A stretch of DNA of 48,179 nt. It comes from Lysobacter antibioticus (GTDB taxonomy: Bacteria; Pseudomonadota; Gammaproteobacteria; Xanthomonadales; Xanthomonadaceae). Within the stretch, counting starts at the first letter, position 1. Each line of letters opens with the position of its first letter. The notes below the pieces were generated by a model, which did not search any database, was not told the DNA's origin, and saw only the letters and a list, made by a program, of their open reading frames with translations. Positions 1 to 8,462 of this stretch are shown piece by piece. The translations under genes and the position numbers were made by a program. The stretch is taken from contig NZ_CP013141.1 in assembly GCF_001442535.1 (NCBI RefSeq), forward strand, positions 4,921,052-4,969,230. Direction: 5' to 3'.

Positions 1-1300
1 CGCCGGCCTCGACCGCGACGGCCGCCTCGCGCGTCGCCTGTTCGGCGGCGACCGCGGCCTCGCGCGATTCGCGCATGCGTTGACGCAGACGTTCGCGCGT
101 CGCCGCGTCGGTGACCTCGTGGTAGCCGCCGGCCTGGTCGATGCGGTAGTAACGCTCGCCGCGCACGGCCCAGCGCTGCGGCTCGGCGCCGGCGCCGAGT
201 TCGGTGATGCGGGTTTCGCCATCGCGGCGGTCGATGGTCGACACGTTGCGCTTCGGCGTGTCGGCGGCGGCGATCCGGTACGGCGCCAGGCCGAACAGCG
301 CGATCGCCGCAGTCAGGCTCAGGGCGAGCAGGCGGGAGGCAGGAGCAGCGTCTTGCAGCATGGTCAATCTCCTCTTGAGGATCAGATAGGTAGGCGAAGC
401 GCTGGCGAGCCCGGCCTGCGGACGCGGCGCCACGCCCAGGCGCATGAGCAGGCGGCCGTAGTCCTGCGGCGCGTAACGGCGGCTGTCGAGCACCGCCGCG
501 TCGCAAGCGGCCTCGCGCGCGAGCGAGTACTCGCGTGCGATCAGATGAGCGAGCGGATGGAAGAAGAACAACTGCTGAGCCAGGGCCGGCACCCAGCCCC
601 ACCACAGGTCGCGGCGGCGCAGGTGGGTCAGCTCGTGGTGCAGTGCCATGTCGAGTTCGTCGGCGCTCATCGAGGCGATACGGTGCTGCGGCAGCAGCAC
701 GACCGCAGGCCACGGGCCGAGCAATTGCGGCGATTCGATCTCCGCCGACAGGCGCAGCTCGGGCAAACGCCGCAAACCGAGACTGTCGCCGAGCCGGCGA
801 TAGGCCTGCGCCACCGGCAGCGGCACGCTCGCCGAGGAACGCGCGATGCGACGGCGCGTCTCCAGGAAAGCGCGCAGGTTCACGGTGAACAAGACACTGA
901 GACCCAACAGCCAGGCCCCGGCCAGCAATGAGCGCCACGACGGCCAGAACTCGAGCAGCGCAGCGTCGGCCGGCGACGTCGCCGAGGCATCGCCGCCCGC
1001 GATCGCGAACGGCAGCCGTGCCGACGCAGGCAGCGCCGCCGACGAGACCAAGCCCGACGGCGCGTCGGCGATCAGGCTGCCGAAGGATTCCGGCAACAGC
1101 GGCAAGACCAGCGGCGTCGGCCACAGCACGCCGACCAGCAACTGCAACGCCGCCAGCCACCACAGCCAGCAGCGCGCCGAAGCGCTCAGACGCGGCAAGT
1201 AGCGGCACAGCGCCCATACCGCGGCGACCAGCAGCAAGGATTGCAGGCTGGCCGCGGCCAGGCGCGGCAGCAGCGTGTCGGCGAGGAAGGACAGAGTCAT
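1..1300 (-). CDS. M56 family (BlaR1/MecR1-like) membrane metallopeptidase, C-terminus beyond window
   Basis: Read directly on the minus strand, an open frame runs from ATG at 1300 to the window edge (433 codons, no stop). Family knowledge: M56 peptidases are integral-membrane zinc proteases that relay an external signal by triggering cleavage of a BlaI/MecI repressor. Visible here: several hydrophobic N-terminal segments, the zinc motif HELTH at residues 222-226 (bases 623-637), and a downstream EAACD block typical of the third zinc ligand. A last transmembrane segment around residues 315-340 is followed by an outward-facing tail. That tail becomes Ala/Glu/Arg-rich (REAAVAAEQATREAAVAVEA) and looks helical; within the window it does not resemble the penicillin-binding sensor domain of BlaR1. 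A ribosome site AAGGAGAG (1306-1313) lies inside the end of blaI, and the ATG follows the blaI stop by one base, so the two are translationally coupled. The signal sensed cannot be told. Confidence 0.9.
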   Translation of the reverse strand, partial: MTLSFLADTLLPRLAAASLQSLLLVAAVWALCRYLPRLSASARCWLWWLAALQLLVGVLWPTPLVLPLLPESFGSLIADAPSGLVSSAALPASARLPFAIAGGDASATSPADAALLEFWPSWRSLLAGAWLLGLSVLFTVNLRAFLETRRRIARSSASVPLPVAQAYRRLGDSLGLRRLPELRLSAEIESPQLLGPWPAVVLLPQHRIASMSADELDMALHHELTHLRRRDLWWGWVPALAQQLFFFHPLAHLIAREYSLAREAACDAAVLDSRRYAPQDYGRLLMRLGVAPRPQAGLASASPTYLILKRRLTMLQDAAPASRLLALSLTAAIALFGLAPYRIAAADTPKRNVSTIDRRDGETRITELGAGAEPQRWAVRGERYYRIDQAGGYHEVTDAATRERLRQRMRESREAAVAAEQATREAAVAVEAG

Positions 1301-1301
1301 C

Positions 1302-1688
1302 TCAGCTCTCCTTGCGGCGCGACTGCAGGTTGGCGACCAGGGTTTCGAGTTCGGCCAGTTCGTCGTCGCTGACCTCGCTGCGCTCCGACATCCAGGCCAC
1401 GAACGGCGACAACGAACCCTGCAGGGTGTTGGCGACGAACTTGCCGACCGCCGAGCGCATCACATCGTCGGGCGCGGTCGCGCTGGCATAGCGATACACC
1501 CCGCCGAGCTTGCGCCGGCGCAGATACGACTTCGCGCGCAGGCGCTCCATCATCGTCAGCACGGTCGAACGCGCCAGCCCGCGCGGCTCGCCGTAGGCAA
1601 GGGCGACTTCGCCGACCGTGGCATCGCCGTGCTCGTCGATGTATTGCAACAACGCCAGTTCCTGGTCGCCGATGGATTTGCGGCTCAT
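1302..1688 (-). CDS. BlaI/MecI/CopY-family winged-helix repressor
   Basis: A 128-aa protein of the usual length for BlaI/MecI repressors. Residues 1-70 form the winged-helix DNA-binding domain, with a probable recognition helix at about 38-55 (ARSTVLTMMERLRAK), and the C-terminal third is a helical dimerisation arm. The stretch SLSPFVAWM (92-100) lies where BlaI of staphylococci is cut, so it is a plausible cleavage region (inference). GAGGAG at 1693-1698 is a good ribosome site for the ATG at 1688. It forms an operon with the downstream M56 peptidase gene. Two palindromes of the TGACTACANNTGTAGTCA type overlap its promoter, which indicates autoregulation. Other regulon members are unknown; the divergent CDF gene is a candidate only by proximity. 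Confidence 0.93.
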   Translation of the reverse strand: MSRKSIGDQELALLQYIDEHGDATVGEVALAYGEPRGLARSTVLTMMERLRAKSYLRRRKLGGVYRYASATAPDDVMRSAVGKFVANTLQGSLSPFVAWMSERSEVSDDELAELETLVANLQSRRKES

Positions 1689-1732
1689 GACGCTCCTCGT
1701 GACGGCCGGGTACCCGTGCGGCGGGCCGGCCC

Positions 1733-1752
1733 ATGACTACATGTGTAGTCAT
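1733..1752. promoter_or_regulatory. BlaI-type operator 1 (perfect palindrome)
   Basis: The arms ATGACTACA and TGTAGTCAT are perfect inverted repeats around a 2-base centre. They contain the TACA-N2-TGTA core known for BlaI/MecI operators. The site sits at the expected transcription start of blaI, just downstream of its -10 box. Confidence 0.85.
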
Positions 1753-1779
1753 AGTCCTTTTGACTACAGACGTAGTCAA
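1751..1779 (-). promoter_or_regulatory. Putative blaI promoter
   Basis: On the minus strand a -35 box TTGACT (1774-1779) is followed after 17 bp by GACTAT (1751-1756) as a weak -10. The -35 lies in operator 2 and the -10 abuts operator 1, so a bound repressor would occlude RNA polymerase. This is inferred from sequence only. Confidence 0.6.
1761..1778. promoter_or_regulatory. BlaI-type operator 2
   Basis: TGACTACA-GA-CGTAGTCA is the same palindrome as operator 1 with one mismatch in the inner arm. Its centre lies 27 bp from the centre of operator 1. It overlaps the -35 box of the blaI promoter. Confidence 0.8.
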
Positions 1780-1847
1780 GGTGTCGGAAGTCATGCCGGA
1801 TCTGTGCCGACGCGAGGCCGCACAGGCTTCTGCGACGGCCATCGAGC

Positions 1848-1876
1848 TTCGGCGGCCGATCAGGCGGGGCTGTAAT
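1848..1876 (+). promoter_or_regulatory. Weak candidate promoter for the CDF gene
   Basis: TGTAAT (1871-1876) matches five of six -10 positions. The hexamer 17 bp upstream, TTCGGC (1848-1853), is a poor -35, so an activator may be needed or the call may be wrong. Confidence 0.3.
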
Positions 1877-1911
1877 AGTGTTCACGGCGCGGGCCGTGAC
1901 AGCATTCGCGC

Positions 1912-2943
1912 ATGCACTCGCACAGCCATCACCACGGCCCCAGCGGCACCCGCGCCTTCGCCGCGGTCACCCTGATCAACCTGGCCTATACGATTCTCGA
2001 AGCCGGCTATGGCTTCATGACCAATTCGCTGGCCCTGCTGTCGGACGCCCTGCACAACCTGGGCGACGTACTCGGCCTGGGCCTGGCCTGGGGCGCGGCG
2101 GTGCTGGCGCGGCGCGCGCCGACCGCGCGCCATACCTATGGCTGGCGGCGCGCGACCCTGCTCTCGCCGCTGGCCAATGCTTTGCTGTTGGTCGGTTTTT
2201 CCGGCGCCCTGGGCTGGGAGGCGATCCGCCGTTTCAACGCGCCGCCGGAGATTCCGGCCCTGCCGGTGATGCTGGTGGCGGCGCTCGGCATCGCGGTCAA
2301 TCTCGGCGCAGCCTGGCTGGTGCGCGACGGCCACGACCACGACCTCAACCGCCGCGGCGCCTTCCTGCACCTGATGGCCGACGCGGCCGTGTCGCTGGCC
2401 GCGGTCCTGGCCGGCGCCGGCATGTGGTTCACCGGTTGGGCCTGGCTCGACCCGGGCATCGCCCTGTTGATCGGCGCGGTGGTCGCGATCGGCGCCTTCG
2501 GCCTGCTGCGCGAGAGCTTCAACGCGGCGATGGACGCGGTGCCGCGCGGCGTCGACCGCGCCGAAGTCGAGGCCTTGCTGCGCGCGCAACCGGGGGTGGA
2601 GGCGATCCACCATCTGCACATCTGGTCGCTCGGCGCCGGCGAAATCGCCATGACCGCGCACATCGTGCGCCCCGACGACCGCGACCACGACGTCTTCATC
2701 GACCGTCTCAACCGCGAGCTCGACCAACGCTTCGGCATCAACCACCCGACCCTGCAGGTCGAGCACGGCCGCGCCTGCGAGCACGACCGCCACGATCGCG
2801 CGCCGCACGGCGCCGGCGGCCATGACCATGACCATGACCATGACCATGATGATCATCACGGCCACGGGCACGGACACGAACGCGGCGACGAGGATCATCG
2901 GCATACGCATGGTCACGGCCATGGCCACTCGCACGGCCATTGA
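1912..2943 (+). CDS. Cation diffusion facilitator, Zn2+ exporter (ZitB/CzcD type)
   Basis: A 343-aa inner-membrane metal/proton antiporter with about six transmembrane helices (residues 15-205) and a cytoplasmic metal-binding domain (about 206-285). The transport site has HxxxD in TM2 (H48, D52) and HxxxD in TM5 (H153, D157). In this family two HxxxD motifs go with zinc (and cadmium/cobalt) rather than manganese or iron. Histidine clusters occur at the N-terminus (residues 2-8), between TM4 and TM5 (GHDHD, 140-144) and in a long tail (about 304-343) of HD and HG repeats, which likely bind or buffer zinc. The tail is encoded by a hexanucleotide array. No strong ribosome site precedes the ATG. 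It is divergent from blaI and lies where many relatives carry pyrH upstream of frr. Confidence 0.93.
   Translation: MHSHSHHHGPSGTRAFAAVTLINLAYTILEAGYGFMTNSLALLSDALHNLGDVLGLGLAWGAAVLARRAPTARHTYGWRRATLLSPLANALLLVGFSGALGWEAIRRFNAPPEIPALPVMLVAALGIAVNLGAAWLVRDGHDHDLNRRGAFLHLMADAAVSLAAVLAGAGMWFTGWAWLDPGIALLIGAVVAIGAFGLLRESFNAAMDAVPRGVDRAEVEALLRAQPGVEAIHHLHIWSLGAGEIAMTAHIVRPDDRDHDVFIDRLNRELDQRFGINHPTLQVEHGRACEHDRHDRAPHGAGGHDHDHDHDHDDHHGHGHGHERGDEDHRHTHGHGHGHSHGH
2820..2848 (+). repeat. Hexanucleotide (GACCAT) array encoding His-Asp repeats
   Basis: Four to five tandem units of CATGAC lie within the CDF gene and encode consecutive His-Asp dipeptides of the metal-binding tail. Six-base units keep the frame, so changes in copy number would only alter tail length. 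Confidence 0.75.
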
Positions 2944-3143
2944 GGACTCATGCTGCATTGCAGCGAAAGCTGCGATCGGCGCGGCCGGCGGCGCGGGATA
3001 ACGAAAACTTCGCGTTTGCCCCGGCCGAAAACCGTGACGCAATCCTGTGCACGGCCGCACACCCGCTCGCGCCATACCCGCGCAAAACAGCCTAAACCGC
3101 GCTTGCCTCGGTCCATCCCCACGGCCGCCACGGCGGCGTTCGG

Positions 3144-3172
3144 TCCGCAAAACCCGCCCGAGCCCATATAAT
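3144..3172 (+). promoter_or_regulatory. Putative promoter of the frr-uppS-cdsA cluster
   Basis: A perfect -10 TATAAT (3167-3172) lies 17 bp after TCCGCA (3144-3149), a half-matching -35. The start of transcription would be near 3179, about 28 bp before the frr ATG. This is the clearest -10 box in an otherwise GC-rich 263-bp gap (2944-3206). I see nothing else in that gap. Confidence 0.6.
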
Positions 3173-3206
3173 CCCGCGATTACCGCCACAGGACCGGAGC
3201 CGGCGA

Positions 3207-3764
3207 ATGCTCAATGAAATCAAGAAAGACGCACAGAACCGCATGGCCAAGAGCGTCGAAGCCTTTCGCCACGACCTGACCAAGGTCCGCACCGGGCGCG
3301 CTTCGGCTGCGCTGGTCGATCACCTGAAGGTGAACTATCACGGTTCCGAGATGCCGCTGAACCAGGTCGCCAGCGTCGCGGTATCCGACGCGCGCACCCT
3401 GACCATCAGCCCGTGGGAGAAGCAACTCGTCGGCGCGGTCGAGAAGGCCATCCTCGCCTCCGACCTGGGCCTGACCCCGAACACCGCCGGCACCGTGATC
3501 CGGATCAACCTGCCGGCGCTGACCGAAGAACGCCGCAAGGAACTGACCAAGGTCGTGCACAGCGAGAGCGAGAACGCGAAGGTCGCGATCCGCAACATCC
3601 GCCGCGACGCCAACACCCAGGCCAAGGAACTGCTGAAGGACAAGAAGATCACCGAGGACGAACTGCGCCGCTACGAGGACGACATCCAGAAGGTCACCGA
3701 CAGCGCGATCAAGGACGTCGACGGCGTGGTCAAGGCGAAGGAACAGGAATTGATGGCGGTCTGA
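3207..3764 (+). CDS. frr: Ribosome recycling factor
   Basis: A 185-aa protein of exactly the usual RRF length, acting with EF-G and IF3 to split post-termination 70S complexes in the cytoplasm. Recognisable family features are the N-terminal [16 protein letters not shown] helix, [19 protein letters not shown], the domain-II turn at [21 protein letters not shown], and the long C-terminal helix ending in [17 protein letters not shown]. The downstream partner uppS begins after a 145-bp gap containing two hairpins. In many proteobacteria the upstream genes are rpsB-tsf-pyrH; here they are absent and a promoter-like TATAAT is found instead, which suggests frr is transcribed from its own promoter. 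Confidence 0.98.
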   Translation: MLNEIKKDAQNRMAKSVEAFRHDLTKVRTGRASAALVDHLKVNYHGSEMPLNQVASVAVSDARTLTISPWEKQLVGAVEKAILASDLGLTPNTAGTVIRINLPALTEERRKELTKVVHSESENAKVAIRNIRRDANTQAKELLKDKKITEDELRRYEDDIQKVTDSAIKDVDGVVKAKEQELMAV

Positions 3765-3828
3765 CCGATCGCCGCGGTTCCTGGACGATCGCGCACTGAA
3801 CTTTCTGCCGATCGCACGGGTCAGCACT

Positions 3829-3871
3829 GGGTCCCGGACGGGACCCGCCGTCGCCGGAACTCCGCTTCCGG
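3829..3871 (+). other. Two small hairpins between frr and uppS
   Basis: GGGTCCC-GGAC-GGGACCC (3829-3846) and CCGGAA-CTCCGC-TTCCGG (3854-3871) are perfect stems in tandem. No U-run follows, so they are more likely mRNA-stability or processing elements than terminators. Confidence 0.45.
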
Positions 3872-3909
3872 ATGCCTCTTCCGCTTCCAAGGTCAAGACC
3901 ATCGGCGCC

Positions 3910-4676
3910 ATGCCCAACGAGCCCGCACCCACCGCGCCCGCACGCATCCCGCGCCACCTGGCCGTCATCATGGACGGCAACGGGCGCTGGGCCGAGCGCC
4001 GCCGCCGGCCGCGCATCATCGGCCACCGCGCCGGCGCGCGTACGGTCAATATCTGCATCGACTTCTGCATCGCCCGCGGCATCGAGGCGCTGACCCTGTT
4101 CGCGTTCTCGAGCGAAAACTGGGGCCGCCCCGAAGACGAAGTCGGCGCGCTCATGAAGCTGTTCCTCAATGCGCTCGAACGCGAGGTCGAGGAACTGCAC
4201 CGCCGCGGCGTGCGCGTGCGCTTCATCGGCGAGCGCGAGCGTTTCTCGGAAAAAATCCGCGAACGCATGGCCGCGGCCGAGCAGCAGACCCGCAACAACC
4301 ACACCCTGCACCTGACCATCGCAGCGAGCTACGGCGGGCGTTGGGACATCGCCCAGGCGGCGCGTTCGCTGGCCGCCGACGTCGCCGCCGGACGCCTGGC
4401 GCCGGACGAAATCGACGAGGTGCTTATCGCCTCGCGCCTGTCGCTGGCCGACCTGCCGGCGCCGGACCTGTTCATCCGCACCGGCGGCGATACCCGCATC
4501 AGCAATTTCCTGCTGTGGCAGCTGGCCTACACCGAATTGTGGTTCACCGAGTTGTTGTGGCCGGAACTGGACGCGACGACCCTGCAACGCGCCCTCGACG
4601 ATTACGGCAACCGCGAGCGCCGTTTCGGCCTGACCGGGTCGCAAGTCGCCGCCGCCCTGTCCAACGAGACCGTTGA

Positions 4677-4680
<4 letters not shown>
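3910..4680 (+). CDS. uppS: Isoprenyl transferase (undecaprenyl pyrophosphate synthase)
   Basis: A 256-aa cis-prenyltransferase that adds isopentenyl units to farnesyl-PP to make the C55 lipid carrier for peptidoglycan and O-antigen. The catalytic motif MDGNGRW spans residues 21-27 (D22 equals E. coli D26). SSENWGRP and ERRFGLTG are present, and the C-terminal metal ligand is E209 (E. coli E213) in AYTELWFTE. The usual IRTGGE reads IRTGGD (D194), a conservative change at the position of E. coli E198. The ATG at 3910 gives a normal N-terminus. The stop overlaps the cdsA start in ATGA (4677-4680), so the two are translationally coupled. Confidence 0.97.
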
Positions 4681-5528
<848 letters not shown>

Positions 5529-5560
5529 TGATGAGTGCGCGGGTCTGCCGGATAGAAGCA

Positions 5561-5594
5561 AATCCCCACTGCCCCCCTTTTGCAAAGGGGGGAA
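5561..5594 (+). repeat. Extragenic palindrome, copy 1 (CCCCCCTTTTGCAAAGGGGGG)
   Basis: A self-complementary C-run/G-run element with TTTTGCAAA at its centre. It appears again inverted at 5682-5715 with about 80% identity. Such elements are recurrent between genes in this bacterial group. Confidence 0.75.
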
Positions 5595-5681
5595 CAGCAC
5601 GGGTTTCCACGGAGTTCTCACTGAAATCGGGCACCTGCGCGCTGGCAGCGCCCATGGTTCATACAATGCCGCCCGCTCGTC

Positions 5682-5715
5682 TTCCCCCTTTGCAAAAGAG
5701 GGGCCGAGGGGGAGC
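5682..5715 (-). repeat. Extragenic palindrome, copy 2 (inverted)
   Basis: Inverted copy of the 5561-5594 element (CCCCCTTTGCAAAAGAGGGG then GAGGGGGAG). The two copies could pair in mRNA around an 87-base loop. A TACAAT hexamer (5662-5667) between them is a weak -10 candidate for dxr. Confidence 0.7.
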
Positions 5716-5769
5716 CCCGACGCACGACGCGACCGCATCCAGCAGCCCCTTCCACGCGAGCGCCCGCGC

Positions 5770-6981
5770 ATGACTTCCCTCTCCCGCAAGGTCGCCGTGC
5801 TCGGCGCCACCGGTTCGATCGGCACCTCGGCGCTCGACGTGATCGCGCGCCATCCCGAGGCGTTGCGCGCCAGCGTGCTCGCCGCCGGCGGCAAGGTCGA
5901 CGCCTTGCTGGCCCTGTGCGAACAGCATCGTCCCGAACACGCGGTGATCGCCGACCCGGCCGGCTATGCCGTGCTGCGCGACGGTCTGCGCGAGCGCGGC
6001 CTGTCCGCCCAGGCCCATTGCGGCGACGAAGCCCTGGTCGAGCTGGTCTCATCGGACGTCTGCGACACCGTGGTCGCGGCGATCGTCGGCGCCGCCGGCT
6101 TGTCCTCGACCCTGGCCGCGGCCCGCGCCGGCAAGCGCCTGCTGCTGGCCAACAAGGAATCGCTGGTCCTCGCCGGCGAGCTGCTGATGCACGCCGCGCA
6201 CGAAGCCGGCGCCTGCATCGTGCCGATCGACAGCGAGCACAACGCTATCTTCCAGTGCCTGCCGCCGGCCGCGCCGGCGCAGTCCGGTGGCCTGCCCTAC
6301 GCCCGCGCCCATGCCGGTCTCAAGCGCATCCTGCTGACCGCCTCGGGCGGGCCGTTCCGTGGCCGTACACGTTCCGAGTTGACCCAGGTCACCCCGGAAC
6401 AGGCCGTGGCGCACCCAAAATGGTCGATGGGGCCGAAGATCTCGGTCGACTCGGCCACGCTGATGAACAAGGGCCTGGAAGTCATCGAGGCCCATCACCT
6501 GTTCGGGATCGAAGGCGAACGCATCGAGGTGCTGGTGCACCCGCAGAGCCTGGTGCATTCGCTGGTCGAATTCGTCGACGGCTCGACCCTGGCCCAGCTC
6601 GGCTTGCCGGACATGCGCACCGCCCTCGCGGTCGGTTTCGGCTGGCCGGAGCGGATCGACTCGGGCGTGGCCGGGCTCGACTTGTTGGCCCACGGCCGCC
6701 TCGATTTCGAACGCCCGGACCTGGACGCCTTCCCCTGCCTGCGCCTGGCCTTCGAAGCCCTGGCCGCGGGCGGCACCGCTCCGGCGGTACTGAACGCCGC
6801 CAACGAAGTGGCCGTTTCAGCCTTTCTTCAGCGGCGAATCGGTTTCCTAGCGATACCCGCGCTGGTCGAGGACACACTCGCCGCGCTCCCGTCCACCCCG
6901 GCCAGCTCCTTGGCGGTGCTGCGCGAGGCCGATGCCCTGGCCCGCCGCCACGCCGAACAAGCGATCGGCCACAGGGCCTGA
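5770..6981 (+). CDS. dxr: 1-deoxy-D-xylulose-5-phosphate reductoisomerase
   Basis: A 403-aa NADPH-dependent enzyme converting DXP to 2-C-methyl-D-erythritol 4-phosphate, the committed step of the MEP isoprenoid pathway. The nucleotide-binding loop GATGSIG is at residues 12-18 and NKESLV at 128-133. The metal ligands are D154 and E156 in [12 protein letters not shown] plus E237/E240 in [14 protein letters not shown], and the active-site histidine is H215 in AHPKW. Length is normal. Together with uppS upstream and ispA at 27 kb it provides isoprenoid supply. It ends 40 bp before rseP. Confidence 0.98.
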   Translation: MTSLSRKVAVLGATGSIGTSALDVIARHPEALRASVLAAGGKVDALLALCEQHRPEHAVIADPAGYAVLRDGLRERGLSAQAHCGDEALVELVSSDVCDTVVAAIVGAAGLSSTLAAARAGKRLLLANKESLVLAGELLMHAAHEAGACIVPIDSEHNAIFQCLPPAAPAQSGGLPYARAHAGLKRILLTASGGPFRGRTRSELTQVTPEQAVAHPKWSMGPKISVDSATLMNKGLEVIEAHHLFGIEGERIEVLVHPQSLVHSLVEFVDGSTLAQLGLPDMRTALAVGFGWPERIDSGVAGLDLLAHGRLDFERPDLDAFPCLRLAFEALAAGGTAPAVLNAANEVAVSAFLQRRIGFLAIPALVEDTLAALPSTPASSLAVLREADALARRHAEQAIGHRA

Positions 6982-7021
6982 ACCATGGCGACCACGGCAG
7001 GACAGCGATGCGGAGGCAGCC

Positions 7022-8383
7022 ATGAGTGAAGTCCTGGGTTCGTTGTGGTGGCTGATCATCAGCCTCGGCGTGCTGGTCACGATCCATGAATTCGGCCATT
7101 TCTGGGTCGCGCGGCGCTGCGGCGTCAAGGTGCTGCGCTTCTCGATCGGCTTCGGCAAGCCGCTGTGGCTGCGCAAGGGCCGCGACGGCACCGAGTACGT
7201 CATCGCGCGCATCCCGCTCGGCGGCTACGTCAAGATGCTCGACGAGCGCGAATACGAGATCAGCGAAGCGCTCGCCCCGCAGGCCTTCAACCGCAAACCG
7301 GTATGGCAGCGCATCGCCATCGTCGTGGCCGGCCCGGCCGCCAACCTGATCCTGTGCGTGATGCTGCTGTGGGGCATGTTCGTGATCGGACGCCCCGACT
7401 TCGCCCCGGTGGTCGGCAACGCCACCGGCATCGCCGCCGAAGCCGGCCTGCGCCGCGGCGACACCGTGCTGCAGATCGGCGACCGGCAGACGCCGACCTG
7501 GAGCGAAGTGCATATGGCGCTGATCCCCTATGCGCTCGACCACCAGGACGTGGCGGTGCGGGTGCGTGCGGAGAACGGCGCCCCGGCCACCCGCGAACTG
7601 CGTCTGTCGCGCCTGCCGGCCAAGTTCGACGAACGCCGCTCGATCGAAGTCATCGGCCTGAGCGGACGCCACGAGCTGCGCCCACCGGTGATCGGCCGGA
7701 TCGTGCCCGATTCCCCGGCCTGGGGCGTGCTCGCCGAGGGCGACCGCGTCACCGCGCTCGACGGCGACCCGGTCGGCGACTGGGAAGACATGGCCGCGGC
7801 GGTGACCCGCCTCGGCAAGCGCGGCGGCAGCGCCATGATCGAAGTGGCCCGCAACGGCGACCGCCTCGCCCTGGAGATCGCCCCGGCCCGCATGAAGAAG
7901 CCCGACGGCGAGGAATACTGGGGCCTGGGCCTGACCTCGGCCGCGACCGCGCCGCCCAAGCGCGACGCGGTGCTGCGCTACGGCCCGCTCGACGCGGTGC
8001 CCGCGGCGGTGCGCGAAGGCGTGCACCAGACCGAGCAATTGTTCTCGATGATTGGGCGCGCGTTCACCGGCCGGGTCTCGATCCAGAACACCGTGGCCGG
8101 CCCGGTAACCATCGGCCGCGCCGCCAACGCCTACGCCAGCAACGGTCCGGCCTGGTACCTGCAGTTGCTGGCGATGCTGTCGCTGAGCCTGGGGATCCTG
8201 AACCTGCTGCCGATCCCGATCTTGGACGGCGGACACCTGCTGTATTACCTTATCGAGCTGGTCAAAGGCAGTCCGGTCAGCGAGCGCGTCATGGCGGCCG
8301 GGCATTTCGTGGGCCTGGCGTTGATCGCGAGCCTCATGGGCCTGGCGTTCTACAACGACATCTTGAACAACCTGGTGCGCTGA
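7022..8383 (+). CDS. rseP: RIP metalloprotease RseP (site-2 protease)
   Basis: A 453-aa intramembrane zinc protease that cleaves the anti-sigma factor RseA after DegS during the sigma-E envelope stress response, and clears signal-peptide remnants. HEFGH (H22, E23, H26) lies in the first membrane helix and NLLPIPILDGG (D402) in a late helix. Two PDZ domains lie between them (about 110-300). The frame is open further upstream, but the ATG at 7022 is preferred because GGAGG (7012-7016) precedes it and the protein then begins MSEVLGSLWW as expected for the family. Its position before bamA matches the classical order. Confidence 0.97.
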   Translation: MSEVLGSLWWLIISLGVLVTIHEFGHFWVARRCGVKVLRFSIGFGKPLWLRKGRDGTEYVIARIPLGGYVKMLDEREYEISEALAPQAFNRKPVWQRIAIVVAGPAANLILCVMLLWGMFVIGRPDFAPVVGNATGIAAEAGLRRGDTVLQIGDRQTPTWSEVHMALIPYALDHQDVAVRVRAENGAPATRELRLSRLPAKFDERRSIEVIGLSGRHELRPPVIGRIVPDSPAWGVLAEGDRVTALDGDPVGDWEDMAAAVTRLGKRGGSAMIEVARNGDRLALEIAPARMKKPDGEEYWGLGLTSAATAPPKRDAVLRYGPLDAVPAAVREGVHQTEQLFSMIGRAFTGRVSIQNTVAGPVTIGRAANAYASNGPAWYLQLLAMLSLSLGILNLLPIPILDGGHLLYYLIELVKGSPVSERVMAAGHFVGLALIASLMGLAFYNDILNNLVR

Positions 8384-8462
8384 TGCCGGCCTGACGCTCG
8401 AACGAACGCTTTGCCCTCACCCTGCCGCACTTTCGACCGATGCCCGCGATCGCCGGCATCCA

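Noticed and set aside
80..1736. Several plus-strand open frames across the first 1.7 kb
   Set aside because: They are antisense to the M56 peptidase and BlaI genes, which carry clear motifs (HELTH, winged helix).
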